Notes under the pieces: model-generated
Databases searched by the model: none
Seen by the model: the letters and a program-made list of their open reading frames with translations, nothing else
Told to the model about the DNA's origin: nothing
Translations under genes and position numbers: made by a program
NCBI RefSeq assembly: GCF_001612665.1
Contig: NZ_BDAX01000025.1
Span: 1-64,000, forward strand
Origin: Nocardia alba NBRC 108234
GTDB taxonomy: Bacteria; Actinomycetota; Actinomycetes; Mycobacteriales; Mycobacteriaceae
Direction of reading: 5' to 3'
Length of the DNA stretch: 64,000 nt
In this document: piece by piece, positions 25,281-34,495 of the stretch
Layout of the letters: each line of letters opens with the position of its first letter
How positions within the stretch are numbered: the stretch's first letter is position 1

Positions 25281-25484
25281 GTGAGTTGCCCGGTGTGGCC
25301 GTGCGCACGACTCGGACCCGTGACAGATCAGCCCACCGGAACACCGGCGAGACGGGAACCGGAATCAGCCGATCCTGTCCGGCTCGCCTGCCCACTCGGA
25401 CAGGGCGAGAACCCCTGTGCCGTGGGTGGTCTGGTCGACCGGGGTCGTGGCACGTCCAGATATGACGACACGGCAGGCGGATGA
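25281..25484 (+). CDS. Possible 67-residue protein coupled to comEC
   Basis: A GTG-started frame with a strong ribosome binding site (GGAGG seven bases upstream). It ends in an ATGA overlap with the comEC start at 25481. The product has four cysteines (MSCPVWPCARLG at the N-terminus; LACPLGQGENPC later) and is otherwise Pro/Arg/Gly-rich with no recognised family. It may be a real small protein or a translational feeder for comEC. Confidence 0.4.
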   Translation: MSCPVWPCARLGPVTDQPTGTPARREPESADPVRLACPLGQGENPCAVGGLVDRGRGTSRYDDTAGG

Positions 25485-28399
25485 GGCACGCGCAGGCAGA
25501 GGGAGCGGTTCGGGCGCGGCGTCGTCGGCGAACGAGCGCCGAGCAGCACGTCCAGGCGATGCCGGGAGGTTCGGATCGGCCCGGTCGGTCGGCAGCGGCT
25601 GAACGTGATTCGGAGCGGTCGGGTTGGCGCCGATGGACGCGGGCGGCCGTGCGCTGGGAAGCGGAAGGGCAGGAGCCGGGACCAACGGTGGGCGCGGGGC
25701 AGCACACAGATGCGGGGGAGGGCGAACCTGAGCAGCAGGTACTGGATATGCGGTTGGTTCCTGCGGCGCTCGGATGCTGGACTGCGACGATCGTGGCGGT
25801 GACCGTGGGGTGGGTCGCGGGGTTGGTGCTCGCGGTCGCGTCGGTCATCGTGGCGATCGGGTTGTGGGCGGTGCTGCTGTGGGCGATAGCGCATCGACGG
25901 GAGCGGTGGCGGGTCGTCGCGGTGACCGGACTGGCGACGATGCTGCTCGGTGCGGGATTCGGGGTGGCAGGTGCCTGGCAGGAGCACCACGTCCGGTCAC
26001 ACCCGCTGCGCGAGTCGTTCGGCCGGTCGGTGAACGTGCTCGCGGTGATCACCGATGACGCGAAACCCCTGCGCGCCGGTGGTTTCGGTGGCGAGCGGCG
26101 ATGGATTGTCCGCGCCGGTCTGCGGGAGTTCGGCCATGGCACGGAGTGGACGCTGGCCGGCGGATCGATGGTGGTGCTCGCGCAGGGAAGTGAGTGGGCT
26201 GCGCTGTCGCCTGGGCAGTTGGTGCGGTTCCGGGCCGAGGTCAGCGAGCCGAACCGTGCGGACCTGACCATCGCCACCCTGCATGCCACCGACGCGCCGA
26301 ATCGGGTCGGTGAGCCGCCGTGGTGGCAGCGGCTCGCGGCGAGCGTTCGAACGGATCTGGTCACCGCGTCCGCCGAGGCACTGCCACCTGCCGCGGCGGG
26401 GTTGCTGCCCGCGCTCGTTGTCGGCGACACCGTCGCGCTGCTCGACGATGTGCGTGACGCGTTCGAGATCGCTGGTTTGCAACACCTCTGTGTGGTCAGT
26501 GGCGCTAATTTCACGATTCTGTTGACGGCTCTGTTGGCGCTCACTCGATTGCTCACGGTCGGCCCGCGGATCAGCGCTGCCGCGGCGGCGGGGGTAATCG
26601 TGCTGTTCGTCGTCCTCGCCCGTCCCGACCCGAGTGTGCTGCGCGCGGCAGCGATGGGCTCGGTGACCGTACTCGCCCTGCTCACCGGCAGACGCAAGCA
26701 GGCGCTACCGGCGCTGTGTGCGGCGGTGATCGGATTGCTGGCCGTCGCACCACAATTGGCGGTCAGCGCCGGATTCGCGCTGTCGGTGCTCGCCACGGCG
26801 GGGCTGATCTTGCTCGCACCCAGCTGGGCGGACTGGCTGCGGGCGCGTGGTTGGTGGCGCGCACCCGCGGAGGTCGTCGCGGTGGCGGCGGCGTTCGTTG
26901 TCACGGTGCCGCTGATGGTCGCGCTGTCAGGGCGGGTGAGTCTGGTGGCGATCGTCGCGAACGCGCTCGTCGCACCGGTGGTCGGGCTGATCACGGTGAT
27001 CGGCGCGGTGGGCACGGTCGCGGCCTGCGTGTGGGGTGAGGCCGCGGTGTGGGTGCTGTGGTGCGCGCGGCCACCGATGTGGTGGTTGCTCGGTGTCGCC
27101 GATCATGCGGCCGCGGTGCCGGGTGCGATGATCACGGTGCCGGGTGGCGCGGTCGGAGGAGCGGTCGCGACCGTGATCGTCATCGTGGTCGTGGCGGCAC
27201 TGCGCTGGTCGCACACCCGCAGACTCCTGGCGGTGGTGGTGCTGAGTGTGGCGATGGTGGTGCTCCCGGTGCGCTTCTTACAGCCGGGGTGGCCACCATC
27301 GGGTTGGGCGCTCACCATGTGTGACGTGGGACAGGGTGACGGCCTGGCCCTCTCGGTTGCCCCCGGAGCCGCGATCGTCATCGACGTCGGCCCCGACCCA
27401 CGCCCGATCCGGGCCTGCCTGGACCGACTGAGAATCACCCATATCCCCTTGCTGGTACTCACGCACCCCCATGCCGATCACATCAACGGTCTCGCCGGCG
27501 CTCTGCGCGGCCGCACTGTCGACGCCATAGCCACCGCACCGGGCGAACTCCGCTCAGCTATCGCCACACCGTGTGCCGCTGTCGACCGAACCGCCGGCCT
27601 GGCGCCGGTCACAGTGCCGCCATCCTCACATTCACCGGAGCGAGTGTCGACGGTGGGCGCTGATGCTCGGCAGGCCGGAGACGGCCGTGTCGAGTGTCCG
27701 AGCGGGACACCAGGGGAGCGGAAGACTAAGGGCGATAGCCGGTCAGCGGCCCACACTGATTCCGCACGAGATGGCCACAGTCACGACAACGGTGGAGGAG
27801 TCGAGCAAGTGGCGGAACTGGCTGGTGCGGCCGGTATTCCGTTGATGGAGCTTCACGCGGGCCACGAAATGACGTTCGGCGTAGTCGAATTGCAGGTCCT
27901 CGCGCCGGGCCGGGACGTGCCTACATCATTGGCGGTCGATGAGGCCAATGATCGGTCACTGGTGCTGCGCGCCCGCACGCCGGCCGCGACGATCCTGTTC
28001 ACCGGTGACATCGAGGCGCAGGCGCAGGACCGACTCCTACGCGGCGAGGATATCCGGGCGGACATCCTCAAAGTGCCCCATCACGGATCACGCACCACCA
28101 CAACAGAGTTCCTCCATGCCGTCCGCCCACGCCTGGCATTGGTCAGTGCCGGGGCGGGCAACACCTTCGGTCATCCGCACCCCACGGTGCTCACGACCCT
28201 CGCCGCGCTCGGCGCCTCTGTCGCACGGACCGACCTCGACGGCGACGTGGTGATCGTGGGTACCGCCGCCGATCTGCGGACCGTGACGTCTCGTCGACGC
28301 GCACCGCGTGTGCGGCAGTGCCCGCGTCCCGCAGGTACGCGACGAGGTACTCACCGCGATGAACGAAATATCGGTGGGCGGAGGTGTCGGTACCGGTGA
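25481..28399 (+). CDS. comEC: ComEC/Rec2 family DNA-uptake channel with metallo-beta-lactamase domain
   Basis: 972 residues. After a hydrophilic N-terminus of about 85 residues come membrane helices, a short soluble domain, and the competence core (LQHLCVVSGANFTILL, AGLLPALVVGDT) with many helices. The C-terminal metallo-beta-lactamase domain has H-P-H-A-D-H at 662-667 and KVPHHGS later. ComEC forms the channel for single-stranded DNA, and the lactamase-like domain is thought to degrade one strand. About 85 hydrophilic residues (about 690-770) interrupt the lactamase domain. The start is supported by the ATGA overlap with the small frame; an internal ATG at 25748 is an alternative. Confidence 0.85.
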   Translation: MRHAQAEGAVRARRRRRTSAEQHVQAMPGGSDRPGRSAAAERDSERSGWRRWTRAAVRWEAEGQEPGPTVGAGQHTDAGEGEPEQQVLDMRLVPAALGCWTATIVAVTVGWVAGLVLAVASVIVAIGLWAVLLWAIAHRRERWRVVAVTGLATMLLGAGFGVAGAWQEHHVRSHPLRESFGRSVNVLAVITDDAKPLRAGGFGGERRWIVRAGLREFGHGTEWTLAGGSMVVLAQGSEWAALSPGQLVRFRAEVSEPNRADLTIATLHATDAPNRVGEPPWWQRLAASVRTDLVTASAEALPPAAAGLLPALVVGDTVALLDDVRDAFEIAGLQHLCVVSGANFTILLTALLALTRLLTVGPRISAAAAAGVIVLFVVLARPDPSVLRAAAMGSVTVLALLTGRRKQALPALCAAVIGLLAVAPQLAVSAGFALSVLATAGLILLAPSWADWLRARGWWRAPAEVVAVAAAFVVTVPLMVALSGRVSLVAIVANALVAPVVGLITVIGAVGTVAACVWGEAAVWVLWCARPPMWWLLGVADHAAAVPGAMITVPGGAVGGAVATVIVIVVVAALRWSHTRRLLAVVVLSVAMVVLPVRFLQPGWPPSGWALTMCDVGQGDGLALSVAPGAAIVIDVGPDPRPIRACLDRLRITHIPLLVLTHPHADHINGLAGALRGRTVDAIATAPGELRSAIATPCAAVDRTAGLAPVTVPPSSHSPERVSTVGADARQAGDGRVECPSGTPGERKTKGDSRSAAHTDSARDGHSHDNGGGVEQVAELAGAAGIPLMELHAGHEMTFGVVELQVLAPGRDVPTSLAVDEANDRSLVLRARTPAATILFTGDIEAQAQDRLLRGEDIRADILKVPHHGSRTTTTEFLHAVRPRLALVSAGAGNTFGHPHPTVLTTLAALGASVARTDLDGDVVIVGTAADLRTVTSRRRAPRVRQCPRPAGTRRGTHRDERNIGGRRCRYR

Positions 28400-28443
28400 T
28401 GTCGGTGGGCGGTGCTGTCGGTGGGCCTACGTAGGATCGCCTC

Positions 28444-29415
28444 GTGAGCGAACGCCCTGCCTCGGTACATCTGGTTCTCGGAGATGAGGAACTGCTGGTC
28501 GAACGTGCGGTTGCGATGGTGACCGCGCAGGTGCGGGCCGGTGCGCCCGATCCGGATTCGGTGCCGGTCGATCGATTGCGCGCCGGTGACGCGAGCACCG
28601 CCGAACTGGCCGAGTTGCTCAGTCCCTCGCTGTTCGCCGAAGACCGGGTGATCGTGCTCGAGTCGGCCGCGGAAGCGGGCAAGGACGCGGTCGCGGTGAT
28701 CACCGAGGCCGCGGCCGACCCGCCCGACGGTGTGGTGCTCATGGTGCTGCACTCCGGTGGCGGCCGGGCCAAGGCACTGGCACCTGCGCTACAGAAGAAG
28801 GGTGCGACCGTCCACGAGTGCGCGAAACTCACCAAGGGTGCCGAGCGGGTGGAGTTCGTGCGGGGCGAGTTCCGGGCGCTCGGAGTGAAGGTTGCGACCG
28901 AGGTCGTTCAGGTCCTGCTCGAATCCGTCGGTTCGGAACTGCGCGAATTAGCCGCCGCCTGTTCGCAATTGGTGTCCGATACCGGTGGCAAGGTCGACGC
29001 GAACGCGGTCCGTCGGTACTACTCCGGCCGAGCCGAGGTCACCGGCTTCGATGTCGCCGATCTCGCCGTCGCGGGCGATCGCCCCGGCGCGATGGAGGCC
29101 TTGCGCTGGGCCACCGACCGCGGTGTCCCGCACGTTCTGCTGGCCGACGCCCTCGCCGACTCGGTCCACACCATCGCCAAAGTCGGCTCGGCAGGCCGCG
29201 GCGACCCGTTCGCCCTCGCCCAGAAACTCGGGATGCCCCCCTGGAAGATCAAGAAAGCCCAGGCCCAAGCGCGTGGCTGGAACCCCACCACCATCGGAAC
29301 CGCCCTCCAGGTAGTCGCCACCCTCAACGCCGACGTCAAGGGCGGCGCTGCCGACGCCACCTACGCCGTGGAACACGCCCTCGCCCGCATCCTCGACCTG
29401 CGCGCCACCGGCTGA
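28444..29415 (+). CDS. holA: DNA polymerase III subunit delta
   Basis: 323 residues. A clamp-loader subunit that opens the sliding clamp at the replication fork. It has the HolA pattern: VHLVLGDEELLVERAV at the N-terminus, the AAA-like core without a functional Walker A motif, and the C-terminal helical collar domain (FALAQKLGMPPWKIKKAQAQ). The GTG start has TAGGAT six bases upstream. It is placed after comEC and before rpsT as in mycobacteria. Confidence 0.92.
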   Translation: MSERPASVHLVLGDEELLVERAVAMVTAQVRAGAPDPDSVPVDRLRAGDASTAELAELLSPSLFAEDRVIVLESAAEAGKDAVAVITEAAADPPDGVVLMVLHSGGGRAKALAPALQKKGATVHECAKLTKGAERVEFVRGEFRALGVKVATEVVQVLLESVGSELRELAAACSQLVSDTGGKVDANAVRRYYSGRAEVTGFDVADLAVAGDRPGAMEALRWATDRGVPHVLLADALADSVHTIAKVGSAGRGDPFALAQKLGMPPWKIKKAQAQARGWNPTTIGTALQVVATLNADVKGGAADATYAVEHALARILDLRATG

Positions 29416-29651
29416 ACCGGTTGCCCCGGCTGATTCCCGAACTCCTCCGCTCGGACCTACACCGCCGGTACCGGCGGGCCACCGACGCGGTCGGGGTGCG
29501 CCAGTTCGCGGCACAGGATCCGGACGGCTATCCGCCGCGGATTTCGCAGGGCCTGGGCACCCGGTCCTGAACGAGCGCGCCGCACCTCCATCCAATCGGG
29601 ATCGAATCGCGATGTCCGGTCGCTGTCGCGGCTGGCACAGTTGATCATGAG

Positions 29652-30944
29652 ATGGTTGAGCCGAGTGGTGGCCGGGATGGACGAGGCGGGCGCGGTCGAC
29701 GCGGTCGGGGCTCGGCGGGGCGAACAGCACGGCAGGTGGTGAAGGTCCTCGCGGCGGTGTTGTCGGCCGCGGTGGTGGTTGTCACGGCCTATGGATGGTC
29801 GACGGCGGGCAGCTTCGACGCGGGATTCCTGCGGTCGCGCGCGCTCGGTGACAACGCACCGCATTCACTCGGGGGTGATCTCAATATCCTGCTGATCGGC
29901 TTGGATACCCGACGCGACCAGAACGGTGACGAGCTACCGGCCGAGGTCCTCGAGCAACTGCACGCGGGCGACGGTGACGAAGGCGGATACAACGCCAATA
30001 CCCTGATCCTGGTACATATTCCGGCCGAACTGGACAAGATCGTCGCGGTCTCGATACCCCGGGACGACTATGTGCCGGTCACCGGCATCCCCGGCTACAC
30101 CCACGCCAAGATCAAGGAGGCGTACGGGTTGAAGAAGGCGGCCGCGCAGGACCAGTTGATCGCGCGGGGCGTCACCGATCGGCGGAAGTTGGAGCAGGCG
30201 GGCCGGGAAGCGGGACGAGCCTCGATCGTGGCAGCGGTCCGGGATCTGACGGGGGTGCCGATCGACAGGTTCGCCGAGGTGACCCTGGCGGGCTTCTACG
30301 ATCTGGCCGACGCCCTCGGCGGCGTGGAAGTGTGTTTGAACAATCCGGTGCGCGACTCCGAATTCTCCGGCGCCGATTTCCCCGCGGGGCGCCAGCAACT
30401 GGATCCGGCGCAGGCGCTGGCCTTCGTCCGGCAGCGGCATGGGCTCGAGAACGGCGACCTGGACCGCACCCACCGTCAGCAGGCGTTCCTGACCTCGGTG
30501 GCCCGCCAGCTTCGCAGCGGCGGCACCCTCACCGACCCGGGCAAGCTTTCGGCGCTGATGGATGTGGCGCATCGCAATATCGTGTTGTCGGACGACTGGA
30601 ACATGACCGAATTCGTGCGCACCCTGGGCGCCGCCGACGATCCGGAGGTCGAATTCCGGACCCTGCCCGTGCTGCGCTACGACGTGATCAACGGCCAGGA
30701 CGTGAACATCGTCGACCGGCCCGCGATCCGCCGGGAGATCGCCGCGGCCTTCGGGATGCCGGCACCACCTGCCACCACCGCCGAGCGCACCGGGCAACGC
30801 ACGGAACCGCCTGCCGCCTGGTCGTCGGAGTCGACCGCGGGCGCTCGGCGGACCGGCACGCCCTCATCGAAGACGGAGACTCCCGACGCGGGCGCGCCGG
30901 TCCGCGGCGATATCACCTCAGGGCAGGTGCCTTGCGTGAATTGA
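29652..30944 (+). CDS. LytR-CpsA-Psr (LCP) family cell-wall ligase
   Basis: 430 residues. A basic cytoplasmic stub and one membrane helix (about 28-48) are followed by an extracytoplasmic LCP domain: ILLIGLDTRRD, VSIPRDDYV, EVTLAGFYDLADALGGVEV and RQRHGLENGDLDRTHRQQ, which carry the conserved Arg and Asp residues that bind the polyprenyl pyrophosphate. In mycolata such enzymes attach arabinogalactan to peptidoglycan. The C-terminal 70 residues are Pro/Thr/Ser-rich. Its stop directly abuts that of the convergent 86-residue gene. The 236 bases upstream after holA hold nothing recognisable. Confidence 0.88.
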   Translation: MVEPSGGRDGRGGRGRRGRGSAGRTARQVVKVLAAVLSAAVVVVTAYGWSTAGSFDAGFLRSRALGDNAPHSLGGDLNILLIGLDTRRDQNGDELPAEVLEQLHAGDGDEGGYNANTLILVHIPAELDKIVAVSIPRDDYVPVTGIPGYTHAKIKEAYGLKKAAAQDQLIARGVTDRRKLEQAGREAGRASIVAAVRDLTGVPIDRFAEVTLAGFYDLADALGGVEVCLNNPVRDSEFSGADFPAGRQQLDPAQALAFVRQRHGLENGDLDRTHRQQAFLTSVARQLRSGGTLTDPGKLSALMDVAHRNIVLSDDWNMTEFVRTLGAADDPEVEFRTLPVLRYDVINGQDVNIVDRPAIRREIAAAFGMPAPPATTAERTGQRTEPPAAWSSESTAGARRTGTPSSKTETPDAGAPVRGDITSGQVPCVN

Positions 30945-31205
30945 CTAGTCGCCGGCGATGACGAGCGAGACGTCCACATCCTCGTCGTCGGCATCGTCGA
31001 GGTCGTCGTAGCGGCCCTCCCACTCGTCGTAGAGCGGAACCTCGTCCTCGCGCGTGACGATCCAGGCGGCGCCGTAGCCGCCGTCCTCATCGGGCACCAT
31101 CACGTTCTCGACCTTGAGACCGATGCCGAGGATCTCCGCCGCGCGGATCACCTCGGCCAGGTCGTCGCCTCGTACCACCGTCTGATTCGCGTAGACCGTC
31201 AACAT
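30945..31205 (-). CDS. Conserved acidic 86-residue protein, unknown function
   Basis: An 86-residue protein (MLTVYANQTVVRGDDLAEVI) with a strongly acidic C-terminus (YDDLDDADDEDVDV). No family recognised. TACCAT lies seven bases upstream of the ATG, as in other leaderless genes here, which supports a real gene. It is convergent with the LCP gene with no gap, and lies just downstream of the rpsT terminator on the same strand. Confidence 0.65.
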   Translation of the reverse strand: MLTVYANQTVVRGDDLAEVIRAAEILGIGLKVENVMVPDEDGGYGAAWIVTREDEVPLYDEWEGRYDDLDDADDEDVDVSLVIAGD

Positions 31206-31236
31206 GGCGCGAATGGTAGCCGGTGGAAGAGAACGA

Positions 31237-31271
31237 CAAAAGCCGCCGTGGTCATCGAGGCCACGGCGGCT
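31237..31271 (-). terminator. rpsT terminator
   Basis: Perfect 11-bp stem AGCCGCCGTGG / CCACGGCGGCT (31241-31251 and 31261-31271) with a 9-base loop, followed on the minus strand by TTTTG. It lies 45 bases past the rpsT stop. Confidence 0.8.
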
Positions 31272-31315
31272 GCGTCTTGCGAAGTATTGTCAGCGAGCAC
31301 CGGGCTCGCCGTCGA

Positions 31316-31576
31316 TCAGATCTTGTTCAGAGCCAGCGCGAGCGCGGACTTCTTGTTGGCCGCCTGGTTGGCGTGGATAACGCCCTTGGACGCGGCCTTG
31401 TCGAGCTTGCGGCTCGCGAACTGCAGCTGCTCGGCAGCCTTTTCCTTGTCACCGCTGGAGGCAGCTTCACGGAAGTTGCGGATCGCGGTGCGCAGCGCGG
31501 ACTTGACCGACTGGTTACGCTTGCGCGCTTCCTCGTTGGTACGGATCCGCTTCATCTGGGACTTGATGTTGGCCAC
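31316..31576 (-). CDS. rpsT: 30S ribosomal protein S20
   Basis: 86 residues, normal length. Basic helical bundle (ANIKSQMKRIRTNEEARKRN) that binds 16S rRNA. The GTG start is supported by AGAGGA seven bases upstream; the frame runs further upstream but without the family sequence. It is transcribed against holA and the LCP gene, as in mycobacteria, and followed by its own terminator. Confidence 0.97.
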   Translation of the reverse strand: MANIKSQMKRIRTNEEARKRNQSVKSALRTAIRNFREAASSGDKEKAAEQLQFASRKLDKAASKGVIHANQAANKKSALALALNKI

Positions 31577-31839
31577 GCCTGTATCCTCTGGTTTCCTGTC
31601 GCTGGGTGGTATTCCTTGAAAGCTCGTCGGGCGCGCGCCCACGATGCAGCAGATGGTGCTGAACTACGGGTAACACCGCGCCGAAGGTCGAGGTTACCAG
31701 CTCGCCATCCCCCGACGAAATCGGGCCCTCATCCGGTCGACAGGGGAGTCGACGGCGGATTTCCGCGCGGTTGAGGTGATGCAAAGAATTTACCTGTGTC
31801 ACACACGACCCAGCCGCCGCGTGATGCACAGTTTTTGTC

Positions 31840-33513
31840 ATGACCTCCACCACTGCGCCGAGTACGGCTCGATCTGCATCACCGGCGATGGTGAGAACGA
31901 ATGGGCACCCGGTATCCACCCACACCGGTTTATTCGAGGGGTACGGCCCCGGCCGCTTCGCTGACGCGTTCGACGAGATGTTCGACGCGTCGGGAAAAGT
32001 ACGAGCGCCCTACAAGGGCATCCACGCCGCGATGGCCGCCAATGACGTCGACGACCTGGCCAAACGATCGGACGCGCTGGACCGTGCGTTCATCGACCAG
32101 GGCATCACCTTCTCCCTGTCGGGCCAGGAACGCCCGTTCCCGCTGGACCTGGTGCCGCGTGTGATCGCCGCCGCGGAGTGGACCAAGCTCGAGCGCGGCA
32201 TCAAACAGCGGGTCACCGCGATGGAGCTGTTCCTGGCCGACGTCTACGGCGAGCAGAACATCCTGCGTGATCAGGTGATCCCCAAACGCCTGGTCACCTC
32301 GTGTGAACATTTCCACCGCGAGGCCGCCGGGCTGGTTCCGCCCAACGGCGTGCGCATCCACGTCTCCGGTATCGACCTGGTCCGCGATGAAAAGGGCGAC
32401 TTCCGGGTATTGGAGGACAATCTGCGCTCCCCGTCGGGGGTGTCCTACGTGATGGAGAACCGGCGCACGATGGCCCGGGTCTTCCCCGACCTGTTCTCCT
32501 CGCACCGGGTGCGCGCCGTGGGTGACTATCCGGGGCATCTGCTGCGCGCGCTGCGGGCCTCGGCGGCGCCCAACGAGGTCGACCCGACCGTGGTGGTGCT
32601 CACACCGGGCGTGCACAATGCCGCCTACTTCGAGCATTCGCTGCTGGCCAGGCAGATGGGTGTCGAGCTGGTGGAGGGTCGCGACCTGTTCTGCCGCGAC
32701 AACGTCGTCTACATGCGCACGACCGCGGGGGAGCGTCAGGTCGACGTGATCTACCGGCGCATCGACGACACCTTCCTCGACCCGATGCACTTCCGCCCCG
32801 ATTCCGTCCTCGGCGTCGCCGGCGTGCTCAACGCCGCCCGCGCGGGCAATGTGGTGATCTCGAGCGCGGTGGGCAACGGTGTCGGCGACGACAAGCTCAT
32901 CTACACCTACGTGCCCAAGGTCATCGAGTACTACCTCGGCGAGAAGCCGATCCTGCCCAATGTCGACACCTTCCGCTGCTGGCTCGACGACGAACGCGAG
33001 GAGGTGCTCGACCGGGTCGGGGAGCTGGTGGTCAAACCGGTCGAGGGTTCCGGTGGCTACGGCATCGTGATCGGGCCCGACGCGTCCCCGCGCGAGCTCG
33101 AGGCGATCAAGCGCAAGATCAAGGCCGACCCGCGTGGCTGGATCGCCCAGCCGGTGGTGCAGCTCTCGACGGTGCCGACCAAGATCGGTGACGATCTCGC
33201 GCCCCGCCACGTGGACCTGCGCCCGTTCGCGGTCAACGACGGGGACGACATCTGGGTGCTGCCCGGCGGTCTCACCCGGGTCGCGCTGCCGGAGGGCTCC
33301 CTGGTGGTGAACTCGAGTCAGGGTGGCGGCAGCAAGGACACCTGGGTGCTGGCCGGGCGCGCGGGGTCGGTCGACCGGGAGCTGGCCGGACCCGAACTGG
33401 TCAGTGAACCGCCGCAGGCGGATTCGTTCGAGCTCGGTCGCGAACTCAGCACGCCGCAGGCCAACCAGCAGCAACAGCAGCAACAGCAGACACAGCGGTT
33501 GATCGGGGAATAG
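31840..33513 (+). CDS. Circularly permuted ATP-grasp protein (DUF404/DUF407)
   Basis: 557 residues. Family segments: PRVIAAAEWTKLERGIKQR, VLEDNLRSPSGVSYVMENR, VVVLTPGVHNAAYFEHS, VVKPVEGSGGYGIVIGP and LPGGLTRVALPEGSLVVNSSQGG. This ATP-grasp type is predicted to form amide or peptide bonds, but its substrate is unknown. It heads a tight operon with the alpha-E and transglutaminase-like genes, the order of Rv2411c-Rv2409c. The first 25 residues are low-complexity, so the true start could be downstream. The C-terminus carries eight consecutive glutamines (codons 33466-33489). Confidence 0.88.
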   Translation: MTSTTAPSTARSASPAMVRTNGHPVSTHTGLFEGYGPGRFADAFDEMFDASGKVRAPYKGIHAAMAANDVDDLAKRSDALDRAFIDQGITFSLSGQERPFPLDLVPRVIAAAEWTKLERGIKQRVTAMELFLADVYGEQNILRDQVIPKRLVTSCEHFHREAAGLVPPNGVRIHVSGIDLVRDEKGDFRVLEDNLRSPSGVSYVMENRRTMARVFPDLFSSHRVRAVGDYPGHLLRALRASAAPNEVDPTVVVLTPGVHNAAYFEHSLLARQMGVELVEGRDLFCRDNVVYMRTTAGERQVDVIYRRIDDTFLDPMHFRPDSVLGVAGVLNAARAGNVVISSAVGNGVGDDKLIYTYVPKVIEYYLGEKPILPNVDTFRCWLDDEREEVLDRVGELVVKPVEGSGGYGIVIGPDASPRELEAIKRKIKADPRGWIAQPVVQLSTVPTKIGDDLAPRHVDLRPFAVNDGDDIWVLPGGLTRVALPEGSLVVNSSQGGGSKDTWVLAGRAGSVDRELAGPELVSEPPQADSFELGRELSTPQANQQQQQQQQTQRLIGE

Positions 33514-33517
33514 GGAC

Positions 33518-34495
33518 ATGCTTGCTCGAAATGCCGAATCTCTCTATTGGATCGGCAGATACGTCGAGCGCGCCGACGATACAGCGCGCATCCTGGACGT
33601 GGCGGTGCATCAACTGCTGGAGGACGCCACCGTCGACGCGGACCGCACCTCGCGCGTGCTCCTGAAGGTGCTCGGGATCGAGCCGCCCGAAGGTCTTCGC
33701 CTCGACGTGTGGTCGGTGACCGATCTCGTCGCCTACAGCCACGACCACGGCGTCTCGATCAGTGACTCCATCACCAAAGCCCGCGAGAACGCCCGCGGCG
33801 CACGCGAAGTCACGTCGAGTGAGATGTGGGAGTGCCTCAATGCCACCTACAACGGCATGGCCGCGGCGGAGCGGGCGGCGCGCGGTCTCGGCCCGCACGA
33901 GTTCTTCTCCTACATCAAGGGCCGGGCGGCGATGTTCACCGGACTGACCGACTCGACGCTGAGTCGCGACGACGGCTATCGCTTCCTGCTGCTCGGCCGG
34001 TCCATCGAACGGGTGGACATGATGGTGCGCCTGCTGCTCTCGCGTGCCGGCGACAAGACCTCCTCGCCCGCCTGGGTGACGGTGCTGCGCTCGGCGGGCG
34101 CGCACGACACCTACCTGCGCACCCATCGCGGCGCTCTCGACGCCGCCAGGGTCGCCGAGTTCATCCTGATCGACCGCCTGTTCCCGCGTTCGGTGTTCCA
34201 CACGCTGCGCGTCGCCGAGGACTGCCTGACCGAGCTCGATCAGCGGCCGGGCAGTCGCGTCGGCGCGCGGCACGAGGCGCAACGAGTGCTCGGACGTGCG
34301 CGCAGCGAACTCGAGTTCCTGCCGCCGGGCGTGTTGTTGGAAGATCTGCAGAGTCGCTTGCTCGCGCTGCAGAAATCGTGCCGTGAGCTCAGTGAAGCCG
34401 TGTCACGACAGTATTTCCATGCCGCCCCGTGGGTGGCGTGGACCGATGTGCGCAGCAAGCAGGACGGCCGCGTGCAGGTTGAGGGAGAGCTATGA
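33518..34495 (+). CDS. Alpha-E domain protein (DUF403)
   Basis: 325 residues, all-helical, opening MLARNAESLYWIGRYVERAD, the invariant signature of the alpha-E family. These proteins always occur with the permuted ATP-grasp protein and a transglutaminase-like protein, and are thought to be part of a peptide- or amide-modifying system. The start is four bases after the ATP-grasp stop. Its last codon overlaps the next gene by ATGA. Confidence 0.9.
   Translation: MLARNAESLYWIGRYVERADDTARILDVAVHQLLEDATVDADRTSRVLLKVLGIEPPEGLRLDVWSVTDLVAYSHDHGVSISDSITKARENARGAREVTSSEMWECLNATYNGMAAAERAARGLGPHEFFSYIKGRAAMFTGLTDSTLSRDDGYRFLLLGRSIERVDMMVRLLLSRAGDKTSSPAWVTVLRSAGAHDTYLRTHRGALDAARVAEFILIDRLFPRSVFHTLRVAEDCLTELDQRPGSRVGARHEAQRVLGRARSELEFLPPGVLLEDLQSRLLALQKSCRELSEAVSRQYFHAAPWVAWTDVRSKQDGRVQVEGEL

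Noticed and set aside
26341..26356. CGTTCGAACG palindrome as an SOS box
   Set aside because: It lacks the CGAAC-N4-GTTCG arrangement and lies inside comEC coding sequence.
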